This document shows, piece after piece, positions 22,918 to 35,870 of a stretch of 64,000 nt of DNA. How positions within the stretch are numbered: the stretch's first letter is position 1; every line of letters begins with the position of its first letter. This stretch comes from Chrysomallon squamiferum (Eukaryota; Mollusca; Gastropoda; Neomphalida; Peltospiridae), in contig CM022677.1 of the NCBI GenBank assembly GCA_012295275.1, forward strand, positions 14,489,332 to 14,553,331, given 5' to 3'. Below the pieces are notes generated by a model. That model did no database searches and had not been told where the DNA came from. It saw only the letters and a program-made list of their open reading frames with translations. The position numbers and the translations under genes were made by a program.

Positions 22918-23866
22918 GCTGTGTTTGTGTATTTTCTGTTATGTGAGTATTGTAATGTTTGTATGTGTGTTATTTTCTGTGTTTGTTTTGTGTCTTGGAT
23001 GTGTGCTTATGTGAGTGCAGGCCTGCATATGTATGCACAAAATAGAAAATAAACTCAGCAAATAAAGCATCAAATCAATTTATTTAGCAGACTTTAAAAA
23101 AAAAAAAAAGATTTCTAGATTAGTTTTTGATACTAGCTCCTTTTAAATAAAATAATTAAGTATCCAATGTTACAATTTAAAACAGGTAAAAAAATAAATA
23201 AATAAATAAGTGACAAATGTAGTTAAATTATAGTTTCATTTTACATTATTTTTGTTATTTGTTTATAATGCACATGTAATTTGACAGTATCAGCATAATG
23301 TTTTTTGTAGCCATTTTTAATTAATTAATTTTTATATTTTTTACAATTTTGCTGTTGAATTTGATTTTTGTTAATGTTTCTTGGTAAATATAAAACAGGT
23401 ATGAAATTGTGTTCAGGGTGTTTATTATTATTGATTTTGTTTCTAATTTGGGTGGGAAATGCATTTGCTTTCTTTCATTATTTCATATGTTTTAACAATT
23501 TAAAATTAAGTTGCAAGAAGTTTTATCTAAAGAGAGTTATTTCCCTTATGGTATGAAAAGTTACTACCCATGGTCAGTTGCTCATAATAATAATAATAAT
23601 AATAAAATAATTACTTACATTGATTATAACAAACTAGCAAATAAATGAATGAATAAATAAATAGTATTAATTGGTTCTACTAAAACAGGTTTATTTCTGA
23701 TGTTTGTAAATATATATATTTTGGGGGTATTTCTTTTTTAACTACATGTTGGGGTTTTGATTAAAACAAAAAAGGTCAAATTACAAAATAAAACTGGAAT
23801 GATAAGTACACTTTGTGAAGCTAATAAGAGCATGGTAAAAAATGTGTGCAAATCCATGTTTGTATA

Positions 23867-23921
<55 letters not shown>

Positions 23922-24111
23922 ATTCAATATTTCACTCCTATTTTATTTTATTTTGATCATCTTCCTTATTATTTTTTTCTCTCTCTCATTATATCTTTCT
24001 TGCCGGCTTCATCTTTGTCTCTCTCTTTCTCATTCTTTTAAAATACTATAAAATTCTATGACAATCTGTTTTGAGAAATTTTACTTGGTAACTGTTTATT
24101 TTTTATTTCAG

Positions 24112-24374
24112 GCAGTGTGTGTGAGAAAAAACTAAATGGAAAGTGTTATATGGTAGAGGAGCAAGAGAACATTTGTGATATTTTCTCATCACACAAATAT
24201 GTTAACACACCACACCTAGATCTGTACCTGCTGTCTTCTGTACAGAGAAATATCTATTTAACTTACACTTGTTGTTTAGATGTTATAATTACTAATGTGA
24301 TATTTATTAAAATAAATATATTTTTTTTATATTTTCTATTGCTGCCTTGTTTTTCATTATTAATGTATTTTTAA
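24112..24374 (+). CDS. Terminal exon of gene 2
   Basis: Acceptor 'tttttatttcag', then a frame reading SVCEKKLNGKCYMVEEQENI and onward through a hydrophobic, AT-rich tail to the TAA at 24372. A polyadenylation signal (aataaa, 24404) follows, so this looks like the 3' end of a gene. About two thirds of the exon and all of the 3' end are repeated in reverse complement at 54276-54418: the left arm of the long inverted repeat begins at about 24170, inside this exon. The paired cysteines near the start (VC-x5-GKC) are seen; no family is recognised. Confidence 0.45.
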
Positions 24375-27300
24375 GATAAATTTGAATGAACTGTTACGAA
24401 TGCAATAAACATCTCTACCAAAACTTTTATTATTAATATTAATATTATTTTTGTTTTCCCCCAAATTAAGAATATATCAGATATTTTTTTAAACACTGAG
24501 AAAAGTAAGTTAATCTCGAATGAAATTCCACGTTTATTCAATAATATAACTGATAATCTCTAATTAATGTAATTTTAATGTCTCATATAAATAATACAGA
24601 CGTTATAAAACTTGCGTCTTATTTTGTTATCGATGGGTAACATTATCAGTGTAAACAGCGATATTCTTTAGTTAAATGTGGTTTTATAAAAGTTCACGAT
24701 TTCTCATGTAATTATATTATAAATGAACCAATTAATTATTATTATTATCATTATTATATATTTTTAAAAAAAGAAGTATTTAATTTTTATCTCGACAGAA
24801 ACAATACACTAAGAATAAATATGATTTCTCTGATAACTTTACGAGGCCTAATAAAAAGTTCGAAGTAATTTTTATATCCGCACTCAGAACAGTTCTAATG
24901 AAACTAAGAGAATAGCGTCAAACATATATAGGAAGCTTCCGTTTTTACAGAAAAATAAAAACAAAATAAAAAATAAAAATATTAAAGTGTTATTATTACT
25001 GTTGTTATTTAGCTGTTGACAAATATGGTGTCTGCTTCACTGACTCATTGATACTTATTGGTGGAGTGGTTATATTAATATCTAATGTAATAAGAGAACT
25101 TCAGGTATTATAAGAAATATAAAGTATATTACACTATACAACTTGCGCTGATGTACACCTTTTAATTAATGTAATGAAAAAATTAAAATTCGCATAATAA
25201 AATAACATGTTAACCTTGCTTGTTCTCAGCTAATCAGTACACACTATTATGATTCTGATATTTTTCAGTATAACCTGATGTAACAAACTATAATTAATAA
25301 AATATGAGATTAACAATTCGTCAACATACTTAACCTACAAATTAAATATCACTGCTCATAATTAATTCTCATCTTTTTCTTTTTATAATTAAACCCCTTA
25401 TTTTCATAACGCCATGCAGAATTATTTATAACTGTCAGTAATGTCTAATATTATAACTATAGTTGTCAGTATTTTCTGTAGTGTACATAATATTTAAGTT
25501 CCACGTACAGTAAAATTACACCTTTCTGTTATACGATGTAGAATTAGCAAAGTAAAATATCACATCACGTTTAATAAAATGGACATTTCAAAGCGGTATC
25601 TGAAGTTAGCACAATGTTCTGCTGTGTGGTTTTTCAGTGAAACATGTTTCTAGTGTTTATAAAATGTTACACTAGATGCGCCCTCTTTATTTCTCGATAT
25701 ATTTTTGAGTCACATACAAAGCTACTGTTATTTTAAAAAATTACAACACGGAAGTTCTATCTATATTTCTGAATGTTCACAGTGAAATCATACCTGTAAT
25801 TATCAGTGTTTTGTCGTATAACTAACTGAATATCATCTCATTCACGAAGGATAGTTGAGAAATTTAGAAATAAAGAGGCCTTCCAAATTCCTAATTGCTC
25901 TGTTACTATCAAAATCAGCATTGGTTTTTAGTTGCATCTCAAATGATAATTAAATATTGATTTTCTTTTTGTAGACAGGTGTGTATTGAAAAGCTGAGGT
26001 TACACTTGAAATATTAGCAAATAATTAATTATATATGAAGTGATATTCATCTTGATATTTCTAGTTGAGAAGTATAGTGAATATTCAGGAATAAAATATC
26101 GCAACCAGATAAAAATGTTATTTCATTAGCAACTGTGATATTAATGTGATTTTTCTCAACGTAATTTATGTTGTGTTTACTACATCAGGTCAGAATAATT
26201 ATTTACTCAGCAAAAATAACGTAGTGTTTTTAAGACAATGTTATTATTTTTTTAGAGACATATCTATATATATATATATATTTTATTATAGCACAAAACA
26301 TATTTATAATTAGACATGTAGTGCAGACACTTTTTTCTAAACTAAAAAAAAACGTAGCTAGTCTGGAAGGATATTCATAGTTATTCAAGATATCGGCGGA
26401 CTTCTCTTACAAATTACACGGTTGGTGTCACCGCTACTCTCTAACTATGAATGTTCTGTGTAACACAATGTAACGAAAATCCCGTGTAAACTACTACTCA
26501 AAAGTGCACACGTTTTTAAAATTTATTTTTATAACTCAGTGGTAAAATGAACAGTGTAAATAGCGTTATACTTAAGTAAAACTGACACCTTATTTTTGCT
26601 TGTTTATAATTATGTAATGTTATATAATTTATTCGTGAAAATAGCGGTATCCTTAATTTAAAATATCACCTTATTTTTACTTGTTTATAATTATGTGATG
26701 TTATATGATTCATAGTGTAAACTGCGCTCGTTTTACAAAATAAATGTGATAACTGTATACATAATGGAATATCATTTAAGTTTTCTTCTATTTTTCATAA
26801 ATAATAATAATAATAATAATAAATTAAAAATTAAAATGAACTGAAAGTACGCTCTGTATTTCCCAAATTAAGGGTATTCTGCACAATCGATGTTCTTACT
26901 TGAAATTATCATTTTAATCTAGAGTGTAATATAATTTATGACGTTAATGTTGCGCGACGGCTACATTACTAGAAATATTAACAATAAATTTTAATACAGG
27001 ACACTGATTGCAGTACTTAGTAAAAGGCAAAATAATATTTTTTTATTTTTTTCATACCATGTTTTCAGACGTATATCAAAGATTGGTATATTCCTGGACA
27101 GTAATAAGCAAGTTATTGTAGTGTAAATTGTAAGCTTTGTGATTTTATTTGGTGCATTAATATAAATAATGAGAAGAAAGAAAAAGTAGGGGGGGATAAC
27201 AACACCGTATATTTGAAGATCACGGTAAACGATTGGTTAATAATGAGATAAAAAAAAAAAAAAAAAAAAAAAATTAAAAGAAGAACCACATCGATTTATA

Positions 27301-27664
27301 TTTAGTACGTATATTTTAATAACGGTTGTTATGCTCCTTTATTTTATTTTATTTTTATTTGTTTTGAACATTATTTTTATTTTTGTTTTATTTATTTATT
27401 TATTTTTTTTTTTTTTATTTTTAGTGTAGTAGTTGCGGAAAAGTGCGGGATGATTATCGGTCTTCACGGATTTACCTTCTTAATTGACGTTCGAAGAATC
27501 TTCTACAGAATTGGGGTAATCGCATTATCATTTCATTTTGTGAAGGAGACAGGTATTACTATTTATTATTATAATTGATAATGCGTTATGATTTTTTTCG
27601 TTTTATTTAATTATAATTTAAAAGTCATAGACAAATGATGGCAGCCATATTATTTGGGAACAAT

Positions 27665-27667
<3 letters not shown>
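24170..27667 (+). repeat. Long inverted repeat, left arm
   Basis: Matches the reverse complement of 49190-54418 in order along its length. Anchors include 'ttaacacaccacacctagat' at the outer end (24200), 'cgctactctctaactatgaa' (26430), 'ggataacaacaccgta' (27195), 'gttgcggaaaagtgcggga' (27433) and 'gatggcagccatattatttg' at the inner end (27640). Identity is clearly below that of a recent copy, and both arms carry private insertions. Within the arm, the phrase 'gtgtaaatagcgttatactt' and variants recur about every 85 bases. Apart from the gene 2 end I see no coding sequence. Confidence 0.85.
24404..24409 (+). promoter_or_regulatory. Polyadenylation signal of gene 2
   Basis: aataaa, 30 bases after the stop codon of the terminal exon. 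A reverse-complement copy lies in the right arm near 54292. Confidence 0.5.
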
Positions 27668-27696
<29 letters not shown>

Positions 27697-27934
27697 TTTA
27701 TATTTTTTCAAAAAACGACACTCGATTAATAATAACATTCACCAGTGGTTGTACTAATGTGAACAGCATAAACAACATTATATAAAGTCTCATATTTTGT
27801 TTTACCAATCAAGATGTATAAGCCCATCGGGGGCAATTTTGAGTGGCCAGTAATTAAATTTGTTTTAAAATAAACTGACTTGTTTAGCACACACCAAAGG
27901 AAACACCACAGAACAACTTACAGAGAATTTTAAA

Positions 27935-27965
<31 letters not shown>

Positions 27966-28330
27966 TATTATTATTTTTTTAAATAAACTAATAAAACTAT
28001 TAAAAGAAAATATGCTAATTTTGTTTGACAGGTTGTTTTCTGTCAGTTTATTTATGATACACACACACACACATACACACAAATAATTTGTTATCCTCAG
28101 TGATAACTGTTCTTTGTATCCCTTCTTTTCTTAATGTAAATTTTATTTTATTAATCAACATTTTGTTTTGTTTTGTTGTATTTCCTTTTTGTTTTTAATC
28201 ATCTTATTATTATTACTAATTTTTATTATTTTGTGTTTTATTTTTTATTATTATTATTTTTTTAATCTTTATTATTATTATTCATTTTATTTTTCATTAT
28301 TAATATTTGTTTATATTTGATGTTTTCTAG
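27668..28330. other. AT-rich spacer with TTTA/TTA runs
   Basis: (TTTA)n near 27668-27700, (TTA)n near 27938-27975, a short CA run at 28060-28080 and T-rich DNA to 28330. No gene is seen. Confidence 0.6.
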
Positions 28331-28990
28331 GTCATGCGGAGAAAACATTCCAAATTTATTTAAAGATGCTTCTATGAAAAATCAGATCTGAGTGAAATAT
28401 TTTATAAATTTCTCATCCAGCTACACAATCACTGACCAGAACCACTGAGTAGAGTGCAAGTGCTGCTGGAATCCTATAATATGGATATATCAATGGTTTA
28501 CATTCAGCATAGACAGGAGCAAGAAGGAAAGGGCAGAGTGCCATTGAAGTCTGCTTTTTTGTGAAAACAAGCTGATGCTAGTAAAAAGACTTCATCTGCT
28601 ACGCTGTCAAACAAAACAACTTGGCAGATGACTGGATTGGCTGTGTGCAAAGACAACAGCCAGGAAGTTGAGCAGCAGGTAACATCTGAGCTTGCCACTC
28701 TGAGAATGAAGCTGGATGAGAAGATAAAGAAAAGAGAGAGAAGAAAACAAAGGCTGTAGCTGCAGCATAACAAGATGAGACTCAGGAAGGCAGTGTCCAT
28801 GAGAGTGATATCTCACCACATTGACGATTCAAATGACTGGACTAGTCCTGTACCTGATTTAGAGTGGTACCAATGCACCCAGCTCCCTGTCCCCTACTTC
28901 ATCATCACAAAAATCCAGGCCATTTTCCAGAGAAGGGATACAAGAGACTATTGATAATGTGAATCAACAGTCTGGTGTCAAGTGATGTGT
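28328..28990 (+). pseudogene. Degraded coding segment (gene 3, 5' part)
   Basis: After 'gttttctag' the base composition becomes gene-like. A frame beginning MDISMVYIQHRQEQEGKG at 28481 meets TGA at 28562, then stays open through KQADASKKTSSATLSNK, EVEQQVTSELATLRMKLDEK and a KKRER stretch to TGA 28775. After a GA-rich stretch (28731-28745) a different frame looks coding (DETQEGSVHESDIS), and later a third (NAPSSLSPTSSSQKSRPFS, ending GVK before TGA 28984). The middle part is predicted to form a charged coiled coil. At least one stop and two frame changes make this a relic. The family is not recognised. Confidence 0.4.
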
Positions 28991-29046
28991 CAGGCCTGTG
29001 TTAGAATGTTTTCAGAAACCTCTCAACAGTGGCAGGGTATGTTCTT

Positions 29047-29094
<48 letters not shown>

Positions 29095-29273
29095 CATGCA
29101 TTTGTATGTGTGTGTTTGTGTGTGAGAGAGACATATTGCATGAATGATAATAAGCAAACAAAAATGCATTTATCAGACAAATGTAGATTGACAAAAAATA
29201 TAAAAAAGTGTCATGTTCATGTTGGAACTGCTAATATCTTTGTTTACCAATTAATGATAAATCTTTTATACAG

Positions 29274-29367
29274 GTAATTGCTGTAATTGTTCAGTTGCTG
29301 TTTAGAAAGGGAATTTACGTCATGGAGAAGGATGAATCAGCTGTACAGAAACTGCAGACTGCTAGTT
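29274..29367 (+). CDS. Exon-like segment of gene 3
   Basis: Acceptor 'ttttatacag' and donor gtaagt (29368). It is open throughout and reads VIAVIVQLLFRKGIYVMEK, then DESAVQKLQTAS plus one base. It follows a GT microsatellite (29046-29093). The phase does not match the next piece at 29672, which is itself damaged. Confidence 0.4.
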
Positions 29368-29671
29368 GTAAGTTTTTTATCTTATTTTTATTTCTTAGAG
29401 AAAGTGAAATAAATTTTATAGTAACAACTCTTTACTGATTTAAAAGTAGCATAATAAAAATCATTGTTTTGTTAATTAATTAAATTAATACCATTATCAT
29501 CATTATCATGATTATACAAAGTATATCAAAAATATTCCACACCCCTTTGTGTCTGAATAATCGAGTAACTGATACCAGTAAAATTTTAATTTTAATAATA
29601 ACAGAAACATTAGTTATTTATTTGTAACAGTTTATTATTTCTATTATTTTATTATTATTTTTTTATTTCAG

Positions 29672-29789
29672 ATGGCACATAATTGAATGCTGATATTTGC
29701 TAATGAAGTTGTTTCAGTAGAAGATGCTGTCCAGTACTGAGGATAAAGTTTGTACTGCTGCCACTGGAAAAGAGAAAAAACTGGAACAG
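29672..29789 (+). pseudogene. Damaged exon of gene 3
   Basis: Acceptor 'tttttatttcag', donor gtaaat (29790). One frame gives MLIFANEVVSVEDAVQY and then stops; a second gives STEDKVCTAATGKEKKLEQ up to the donor. The two overlap near 29725, which suggests one exon with a frameshift. Confidence 0.35.
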
Positions 29790-29880
29790 GTAAATTTGAG
29801 TTTGTTTTCTTATGTATTTCTCATTATTCTAAACCTAATGTTGTTTAATTTAATTTAACATAGGAAGTTCCATTTTATAA

Positions 29881-29992
<112 letters not shown>

Positions 29993-30893
29993 ACTTTTAT
30001 ACAAACCTGATTATTTTGTTGTAAATTTCTCATCTGTGTCTTCCTCATCTTTCTCTGGTATCCCACTAAAGATTAAATTGTCACACATGAAGCGAGTTTG
30101 TAGGTTATTTGTTCTTAAGTTTCCAAACTCAGTTTTTAATTCACATATTTTTTGTTTCACACAGTTATTATTATCTCTCATTTCATTGGGTAGAACTGTT
30201 CATATCTGACACAATTGATTTCAAATCTCCGAGATCTTTTTATTGCTTTCAAACTGTGATTGTAATTCATACTTTTTTCTTAATATCAATCATTTTACCA
30301 CTGATATCTTGTATTTAATTCCATACTATTCAGTTTTATTTTTATTGCTTTCAAACTGTTAGTGAATGTAATTCATATCTTGTACTTTTTTCTAAATATC
30401 AATCATTTCACCACTGATACATCAATTTAGTAATGGTTTAAGCACCAACAAACCTTGTAATAACTTTCTAATCAGGGTATCTAATTATATACTGACATCT
30501 TGAATGTGCACAAACTGGTGAAATTATCCCAGAATACTGACCCTGGTATTGTCCATACTGTGACTGCTGACACTATTGAACTGGTGTTGACTGATAAAAT
30601 GGTGCAGATGAACATCTCGTTATTCTGTGTATTTGACATCCTTGTAATAGCGACTTCTTGACCAGCTTGGTTACTGCTTACCCTTATTTTCTGTTCACTT
30701 TCTCAACTTACAGTTTTACTCTTATTTTTTCTCTTTTTACCTTTTATATTTTATGTTGAATACTCGCGTATATTTAGCAATAATTTACATTGATAAAAGC
30801 AGATAAAATACTTTTAATACTAATAAACATTATATATTTTCACAGAGAGATGAGAGAATGCTTTCATTTCCATGCATGTGTTAGTGGGAAGTA

Positions 30894-30961
30894 ATGGTTA
30901 CTCGTGTTGGGAACATTAAACGACCACACAAAAAAGATCAAACAGAACTTGAAGAGTCCAA
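30894..30961 (+). CDS. Exon of gene 3, basic
   Basis: The frame from ATG 30894 reads MVTRVGNIKRPHKKDQTE, then LEES and two bases of a lysine codon before the strong donor gtaagt (30962). A TAG lies in the same frame at 30882, so either this ATG is a start codon or the exon begins here. An acceptor-like 'ttttcacag' lies at 30838-30846. The basic cluster could be a nuclear signal; this is inference. Confidence 0.35.
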
Positions 30962-31239
30962 GTAAGTTAACACTGTCTTTTCTTTTTCCTTTCACATGTG
31001 TCACCTCTTTAACTGACAAAGATGATACTTGTATAAAAATTAAGGTAAAAAATAATTAGAATGTACTATTTTTGTCATTACTAGCATTTTTTATTTTTTA
31101 TTGTTAGCCCTTATCAGATATACATTGATGAAAAAGGCTGTTAATTCAGATATTTTGTAAGAAAAAATAATGTAAATTATTTGTTTGTGAATTAAAAGCT
31201 CTTAAGAATGTATTCATATCTTGTCACTGATGCTACTTA

Positions 31240-31620
31240 ATTATTGTGTTGGGGTTTAAAATGCATTTTTATATTAGTGTTTCAACACTAAAGAAGACAA
31301 ATTATAAGGTGAACATTCTATTATTTGTTGTTTTTAGGTTGTAGTAGCTTGTGTGTGTGTGTGTGTAGTGTTGTTTGGGTTTTGGGGTTTTTTTTTAATT
31401 AAAAATATAATCTCTATAACTACTGTTTTATTTATTTTTATTAATTAACAATGAGTTAAATTTTGTTTGTCCAGGATCAAAAATATCCATGTCTATGTGT
31501 GGATTGAATGCTCCTATAAAGGTTTGTTTTATTCATTCACTTTTGTGTTTTATAGCTCATTTGATTAAGGATGGATTTAATTAAAAGTAGCAGAATTTAT
31601 TTTTATGCACAGAATAGTAT
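31240..31620 (+). repeat. Duplicated exon segment, copy 1 (exon 31475-31521)
   Basis: Acceptor 'tttgtccag', exon 31475-31521, donor gtttgt. The exon reads SKISMSMCGLNAPIK in the frame shared with its second copy at 33258-33304 (SESSMSMCGLNAALK). The homology covers upstream 'ttaattaaaaatataat' and downstream 'ttgtgttttatagctcattt', so a block of about 350 bases was duplicated about 1.8 kb apart. Only copy 2 has a standard gtatgt donor. Confidence 0.6.
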
Positions 31621-32388
31621 TGAAAATTTTATATAAATTTCTCACAAATGATGTTTACTTTAGATAGTATAGAACCAATTTAGTAATGGCATAAAATACT
31701 TTTTTGTGGTTTGAATTAATTATATCATCTCATTTTAAAATCATAGCAGTTAATTAATTAATTAGAATTCTCTTGATCTTTTCAGATTAAAAGATTATTA
31801 TTCTGGATAAGTTTATTGTTGTAGCCAGACTGTAAACTTTTATTTTGAATCAAATCTAAAATTAGAATCAGTTCTATTCTGTCCCCCCAAAAATCAGTTG
31901 TCCTTTATTGTGTGATTTTTGACAATGAATTATGATCAGCAAGTCTGGTTATACCTTGGTCATTTTCAAGATGGTATTAAATGCATTTCTATCTGGTTTT
32001 GGGGGTTAGAGTCATCTGACTGTGTAATTATGTCTGTATTTTGTATACTGAATCCCACCGTACAGGTTTGAGCAAACAACTGATTAAAACATGTATAATT
32101 ACATGTAACATGACATGATATCTTCAGTCCTAGTTTTCAGTTATGTCTATTGAAATCATTGAGTGTTTTTGCATGTATGTGCATTTTATTTATACTGACT
32201 TTTTATATTATGCTGAGGTTTTCTTATTTCAGTCTGTGCAGACATTAGTTAAATTAGTTCAGGAAACACGTTTTGTGTTCAGCAGTTCATGTTGCATCCA
32301 TCATTTTCCTTAACTAGCAAAATATCAGCAATATCCAGATTTGTTTTACCATTAGGACAACTGTCTCAACAGTATATTTTTATTTCAG

Positions 32389-32418
32389 TTCACCAACTTA
32401 TCAGATGAAGACGTCAAA
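32389..32418 (+). CDS. 30-base exon of gene 3
   Basis: Acceptor 'tttttatttcag' and donor gtaagt (32419) enclose ten codons, FTNLSDEDVK, in phase 0-0. It sits between the two copies of the duplicated exon and joins in frame both to copy 1 (ends phase 0) and to the exon at 34326. Confidence 0.5.
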
Positions 32419-33079
32419 GTAAGTACATTTTTATTCTGCATTTACTTAGAATTTTACTTAAAGATGTGATTTATTTGTGATTTTAGATTAATGATATCAC
32501 AATTTATGTCTTGAGATCTTTCATTGTGATAAACAATACGTGAAAAAAGATTATTATTCAGTTAGAGTTGGTTCTTTGTTTTGGACAGGGTGTATGCTTT
32601 TTAATTTTTATTAAATACAGTAATAATTCTTCTTTTTCCACATTTAGGTTTAACTTATTATACTAGACAATCTTCACTGAGTTTAGTCTGAAAATAAAAT
32701 AACAAGCTTATGAAAACAGATAGAGGCCTGATATTTTCCTATTTCAAAAAGTCATTTTTTAGACAGACATGCTAAAAATCAAACAACATACACAAAATAT
32801 ATGTTAACACTATATCCTCGGTCTATCAGGAATTTTATGTTTCCTATTGACAAAATGATGTCAGAACTAATAAAATGTATGCTTATTATTTTATAAACAT
32901 ACATTATTATTTTCAGTGTAATGACACTTGAATGTTAACAGTTAATGTCAGTGGAAAAGCCTTTTGGCAGCAATTTTACAGAAATAGGTAATGTTATTAG
33001 CAATTCTTAGTCAACAATCTATAAATTTTACAAATTTAATAACTGACAATTAAATATTAAATATGATTGGAAAGTAAAA

Positions 33080-33400
33080 TGCAATTTTGTATTAGTTACT
33101 TAACTTTAAAGAAGACAATTTAAAAGGTGAAAGTTGCAGTATTTTTGTTTAAATTTGTTGTAGTAGTTTGTGGAGTTTTTTGTTTTGTTTTTTTAATTAA
33201 AAATATAATATGTACAACTGTTGTTTTATTTTATGTATTTTGATTTTTTTGGTCCAGGTTCTGAAAGCTCCATGTCTATGTGTGGATTGAATGCTGCTCT
33301 AAAGGTATGTTTTATTCATTCCCTTTTGTGTTTTATAGCTCATTTCATTAAGAATGAATTTAATCAGTTTATTTTAATGTACAGAATAGTATTGATAATT
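33080..33400 (+). repeat. Duplicated exon segment, copy 2 (exon 33258-33304)
   Basis: Exon 33258-33304 has acceptor 'ttggtccag' and donor gtatgt. It reads SESSMSMCGLNAALK in phase 1 to 0. The flanks match those of copy 1. The exon changes relative to copy 1 are mostly at its first residues and near its end, and the central SMSMCGLNA is kept. Confidence 0.6.
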
Positions 33401-34325
33401 TTATATAAATGTCACATAAAGGATCTTGATATTTTAAATGTTATTTAGTTTAGATAGTAGTCGAATCAATGCAATAATGGTTCATGCCAACAAACTTTGT
33501 AATAATTTGCATGTCAGCCTAATAGAGTAGTGAACAGAACAGTTGTATAAATATGTAATTTGCTTTCATTAATATCTGACTCTAATCTGAAATACATTTA
33601 ATACTTTATGTGGTAGGACTAAAGATATCTACAATATTGTAAAATTTAGTATACGGATGTAATTTTTTGCTGGATTTGAAGGTCATACAGATGCATAAAT
33701 TGGGTTGAAAGATTTAGCTTCTTTTCTTATTTTATCTCATGCATGTGTAAAGTTGTCTTTGTTTTAAATACATTTTAAAATATACCTAAATGATTCATTA
33801 TTGTAACTATTAGCTGACTAATGTGGTTATTTATAAGACAAAATATATTTCATAAGCAGCAAAAGTTAAATTATAATTAAATATTTTAATTAATCAAATC
33901 AGTTGTTGTTTATGATGTAACTATCATGATTGTTAATTGTTAATTAAAGATTATCAGAATAATCTCAAATGTATTTTCATCATGCTAGAATTTCAAGTGG
34001 AATCAGTATTAGAAAACCAAAGTTGACCAAATTACAGAATTATTCAAATAATTTAAAAATATTTTTCATAATCTCTTTTACTGATGTATTGCTATTTTAG
34101 TCCTTTTATATCAAAGTTAAAAAATAATATTAAACTGATTCAAATTAAGAATATAAAAACATTTAATAAAATATTTTTTATTATTATTATTGTATGGAAA
34201 AAACAAAAATGTGGACTACAAGTCTTCTTGCTAAGACAGTGAAATGCAGTTAGAACTGACAAGAAAAATACTATTGCACTTTATTTTATGTTTAGTTTAT
34301 TAATGAATATTATGTTTTATTGTAG

Positions 34326-34379
34326 GATCCTAGACAACAGATTCAAGCTGCCACAGCCAGCACTTCAGTTGAAAATGTT
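34326..34379 (+). CDS. 54-base exon, copy 2 of the exon at 12445
   Basis: Bounded by 'tttattgtag' and gtaaga (34380). It reads DPRQQIQAATASTS and four more residues ending V, differing from the 12.4-kb copy by one residue (T for L). It is in phase with exon 32389. Directly after the donor the same frame continues with a few codons to TAA 34404 and then stays open to TAG 34575. Confidence 0.5.
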
Positions 34380-34577
34380 GTAAGACCCATTTTCAGAAAA
34401 GGTTAACTAGAGCACAAGAATGCTATTACATCACAGTCTTCTCTGCCAGAGAAAGCTCAACACTTTCAAGAGAAAATCTGTCAGAAATGTTATTTGAATT
34501 TCAAAAACTCAGTGGACTCCAAGAGACTGCATTGTCAGTGTGATCAGAACATCCAGTGTACACATTGTACTTCATAG
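34380..34577 (+). pseudogene. Cysteine-rich open stretch after the duplicated exon
   Basis: In the frame of the exon at 34326, after TAA 34404, an uninterrupted stretch reads LEHKNAITSQSSLPEKAQHF, then has C-x2-C, C-x-C and C-x2-C pairs (ICQKC, HCQC, QCTHC) before TAG 34575. The spaced cysteine pairs look like a zinc-binding module. With the in-frame TAA it is either a relic read-through exon or a separate exon using 'ttaactag' as acceptor. Confidence 0.35.
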
Positions 34578-35289
34578 CAGCTTGCACTGTTTTTATCATT
34601 GATCTGTGCTTGGTTATTTTAACTTTTTATTGCTGAAAGAGGAATAGAGATTCATCATTGCTATGGAACGCCATTTTTCTATATAAGCTAAAATTAATGC
34701 GATAGTGCATAGAGGTGTTAAATTTTTAAATAATTTTTGTATTATTTAAATCGGAGAAAATGAAGGGTTTGCTGGGATAATCAATGTAAATATATTTAAA
34801 ATTAGGTAATTACAGTAATTCGAATTTTTTGTAAAAAAAAAGAAGAAACTCATCAAAAATCTTTTTTTATAATTTTCTCTTTTTTTTTCTCTTTGTCATA
34901 TTTTAAATCAGGGAAAATCAAGGGTTGCTGGGGGTAATCATTGTATAAATATATTTAAAATTATGTAATTAGGGATAATTAGAATTTGTTTATAACAAAA
35001 AAACACCAAAAATAACATTATTTTTTTGACATAAAGTCATTTGATAGACATTTGAAGATATACATGAAAATACTATGTCTGATTGTAAATATCTGTGTTT
35101 GTAATTTATCATCGTTACTGTATGAACTTATTTTGATTGTATTTTTATTTTTAGATACGAAAAGTAAATTATTTCAGTCATGTGGTTTTTTCTTGAATGG
35201 ACCTTAATGATACATTTTTTGTTATATTTTTTATTGCACTAACAGTGAGAATTATTTAAATATTTTAAAAATTATATATAAAATGTTTA

Positions 35290-35735
35290 CTATGTAACTA
35301 TTGTTATTTTAATCTTTATAAATCTGCAATGTCTAAAACCTTAACATTTGTAATTAAAAAAATTCCAATTTTATGTTATTTTAATTTTTATAAAAATGCA
35401 ATATATCTGTAACATTTGTAACAAACAATATTCCAATTTTATGTTATTTTTAATCTTTATAAATCTGCAAAACTTAACTGTAAAATTTATAATTAAAAAA
35501 TATTCCAATTTTATATTATTTTAATCTTCATAGCTCTGCAATCAGTCTAAAACCTTTGTGACATTTGTAATAAAATTTTTTTTAATCTTTTTAAGTCTGC
35601 AGTCTAAAATGGCATTACCCAACAGTCTCCGGTTATTATAGAATACACTGTAAATATTTTGTTTATATTTTAATTATTTATCACATATTAACAGATACAA
35701 GTTGAAATATAGTGTTCTTGGAACATACCTACGTT
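35290..35735 (+). repeat. Tandem 70-bp units and a dispersed copy at 47.7 kb
   Basis: Four imperfect units of about 70 bases containing 'taatctttataaatctgcaa' and 'acatttgtaattaaaaaa'. They are followed by 'tttatcacatattaacagat' and 'ggaacatacctacg'. The same order recurs at 47700-47920, in direct orientation. Confidence 0.7.
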
Positions 35736-35739
35736 TATT

Positions 35740-35834
35740 ATTATTATTATTATCATATCATTTTCATTGTCATTATTATTACTACTATTGTAATTATTAT
35801 TATTATTACTGTTACTCTTATTATCATTATTATT

Positions 35835-35870
<36 letters not shown>

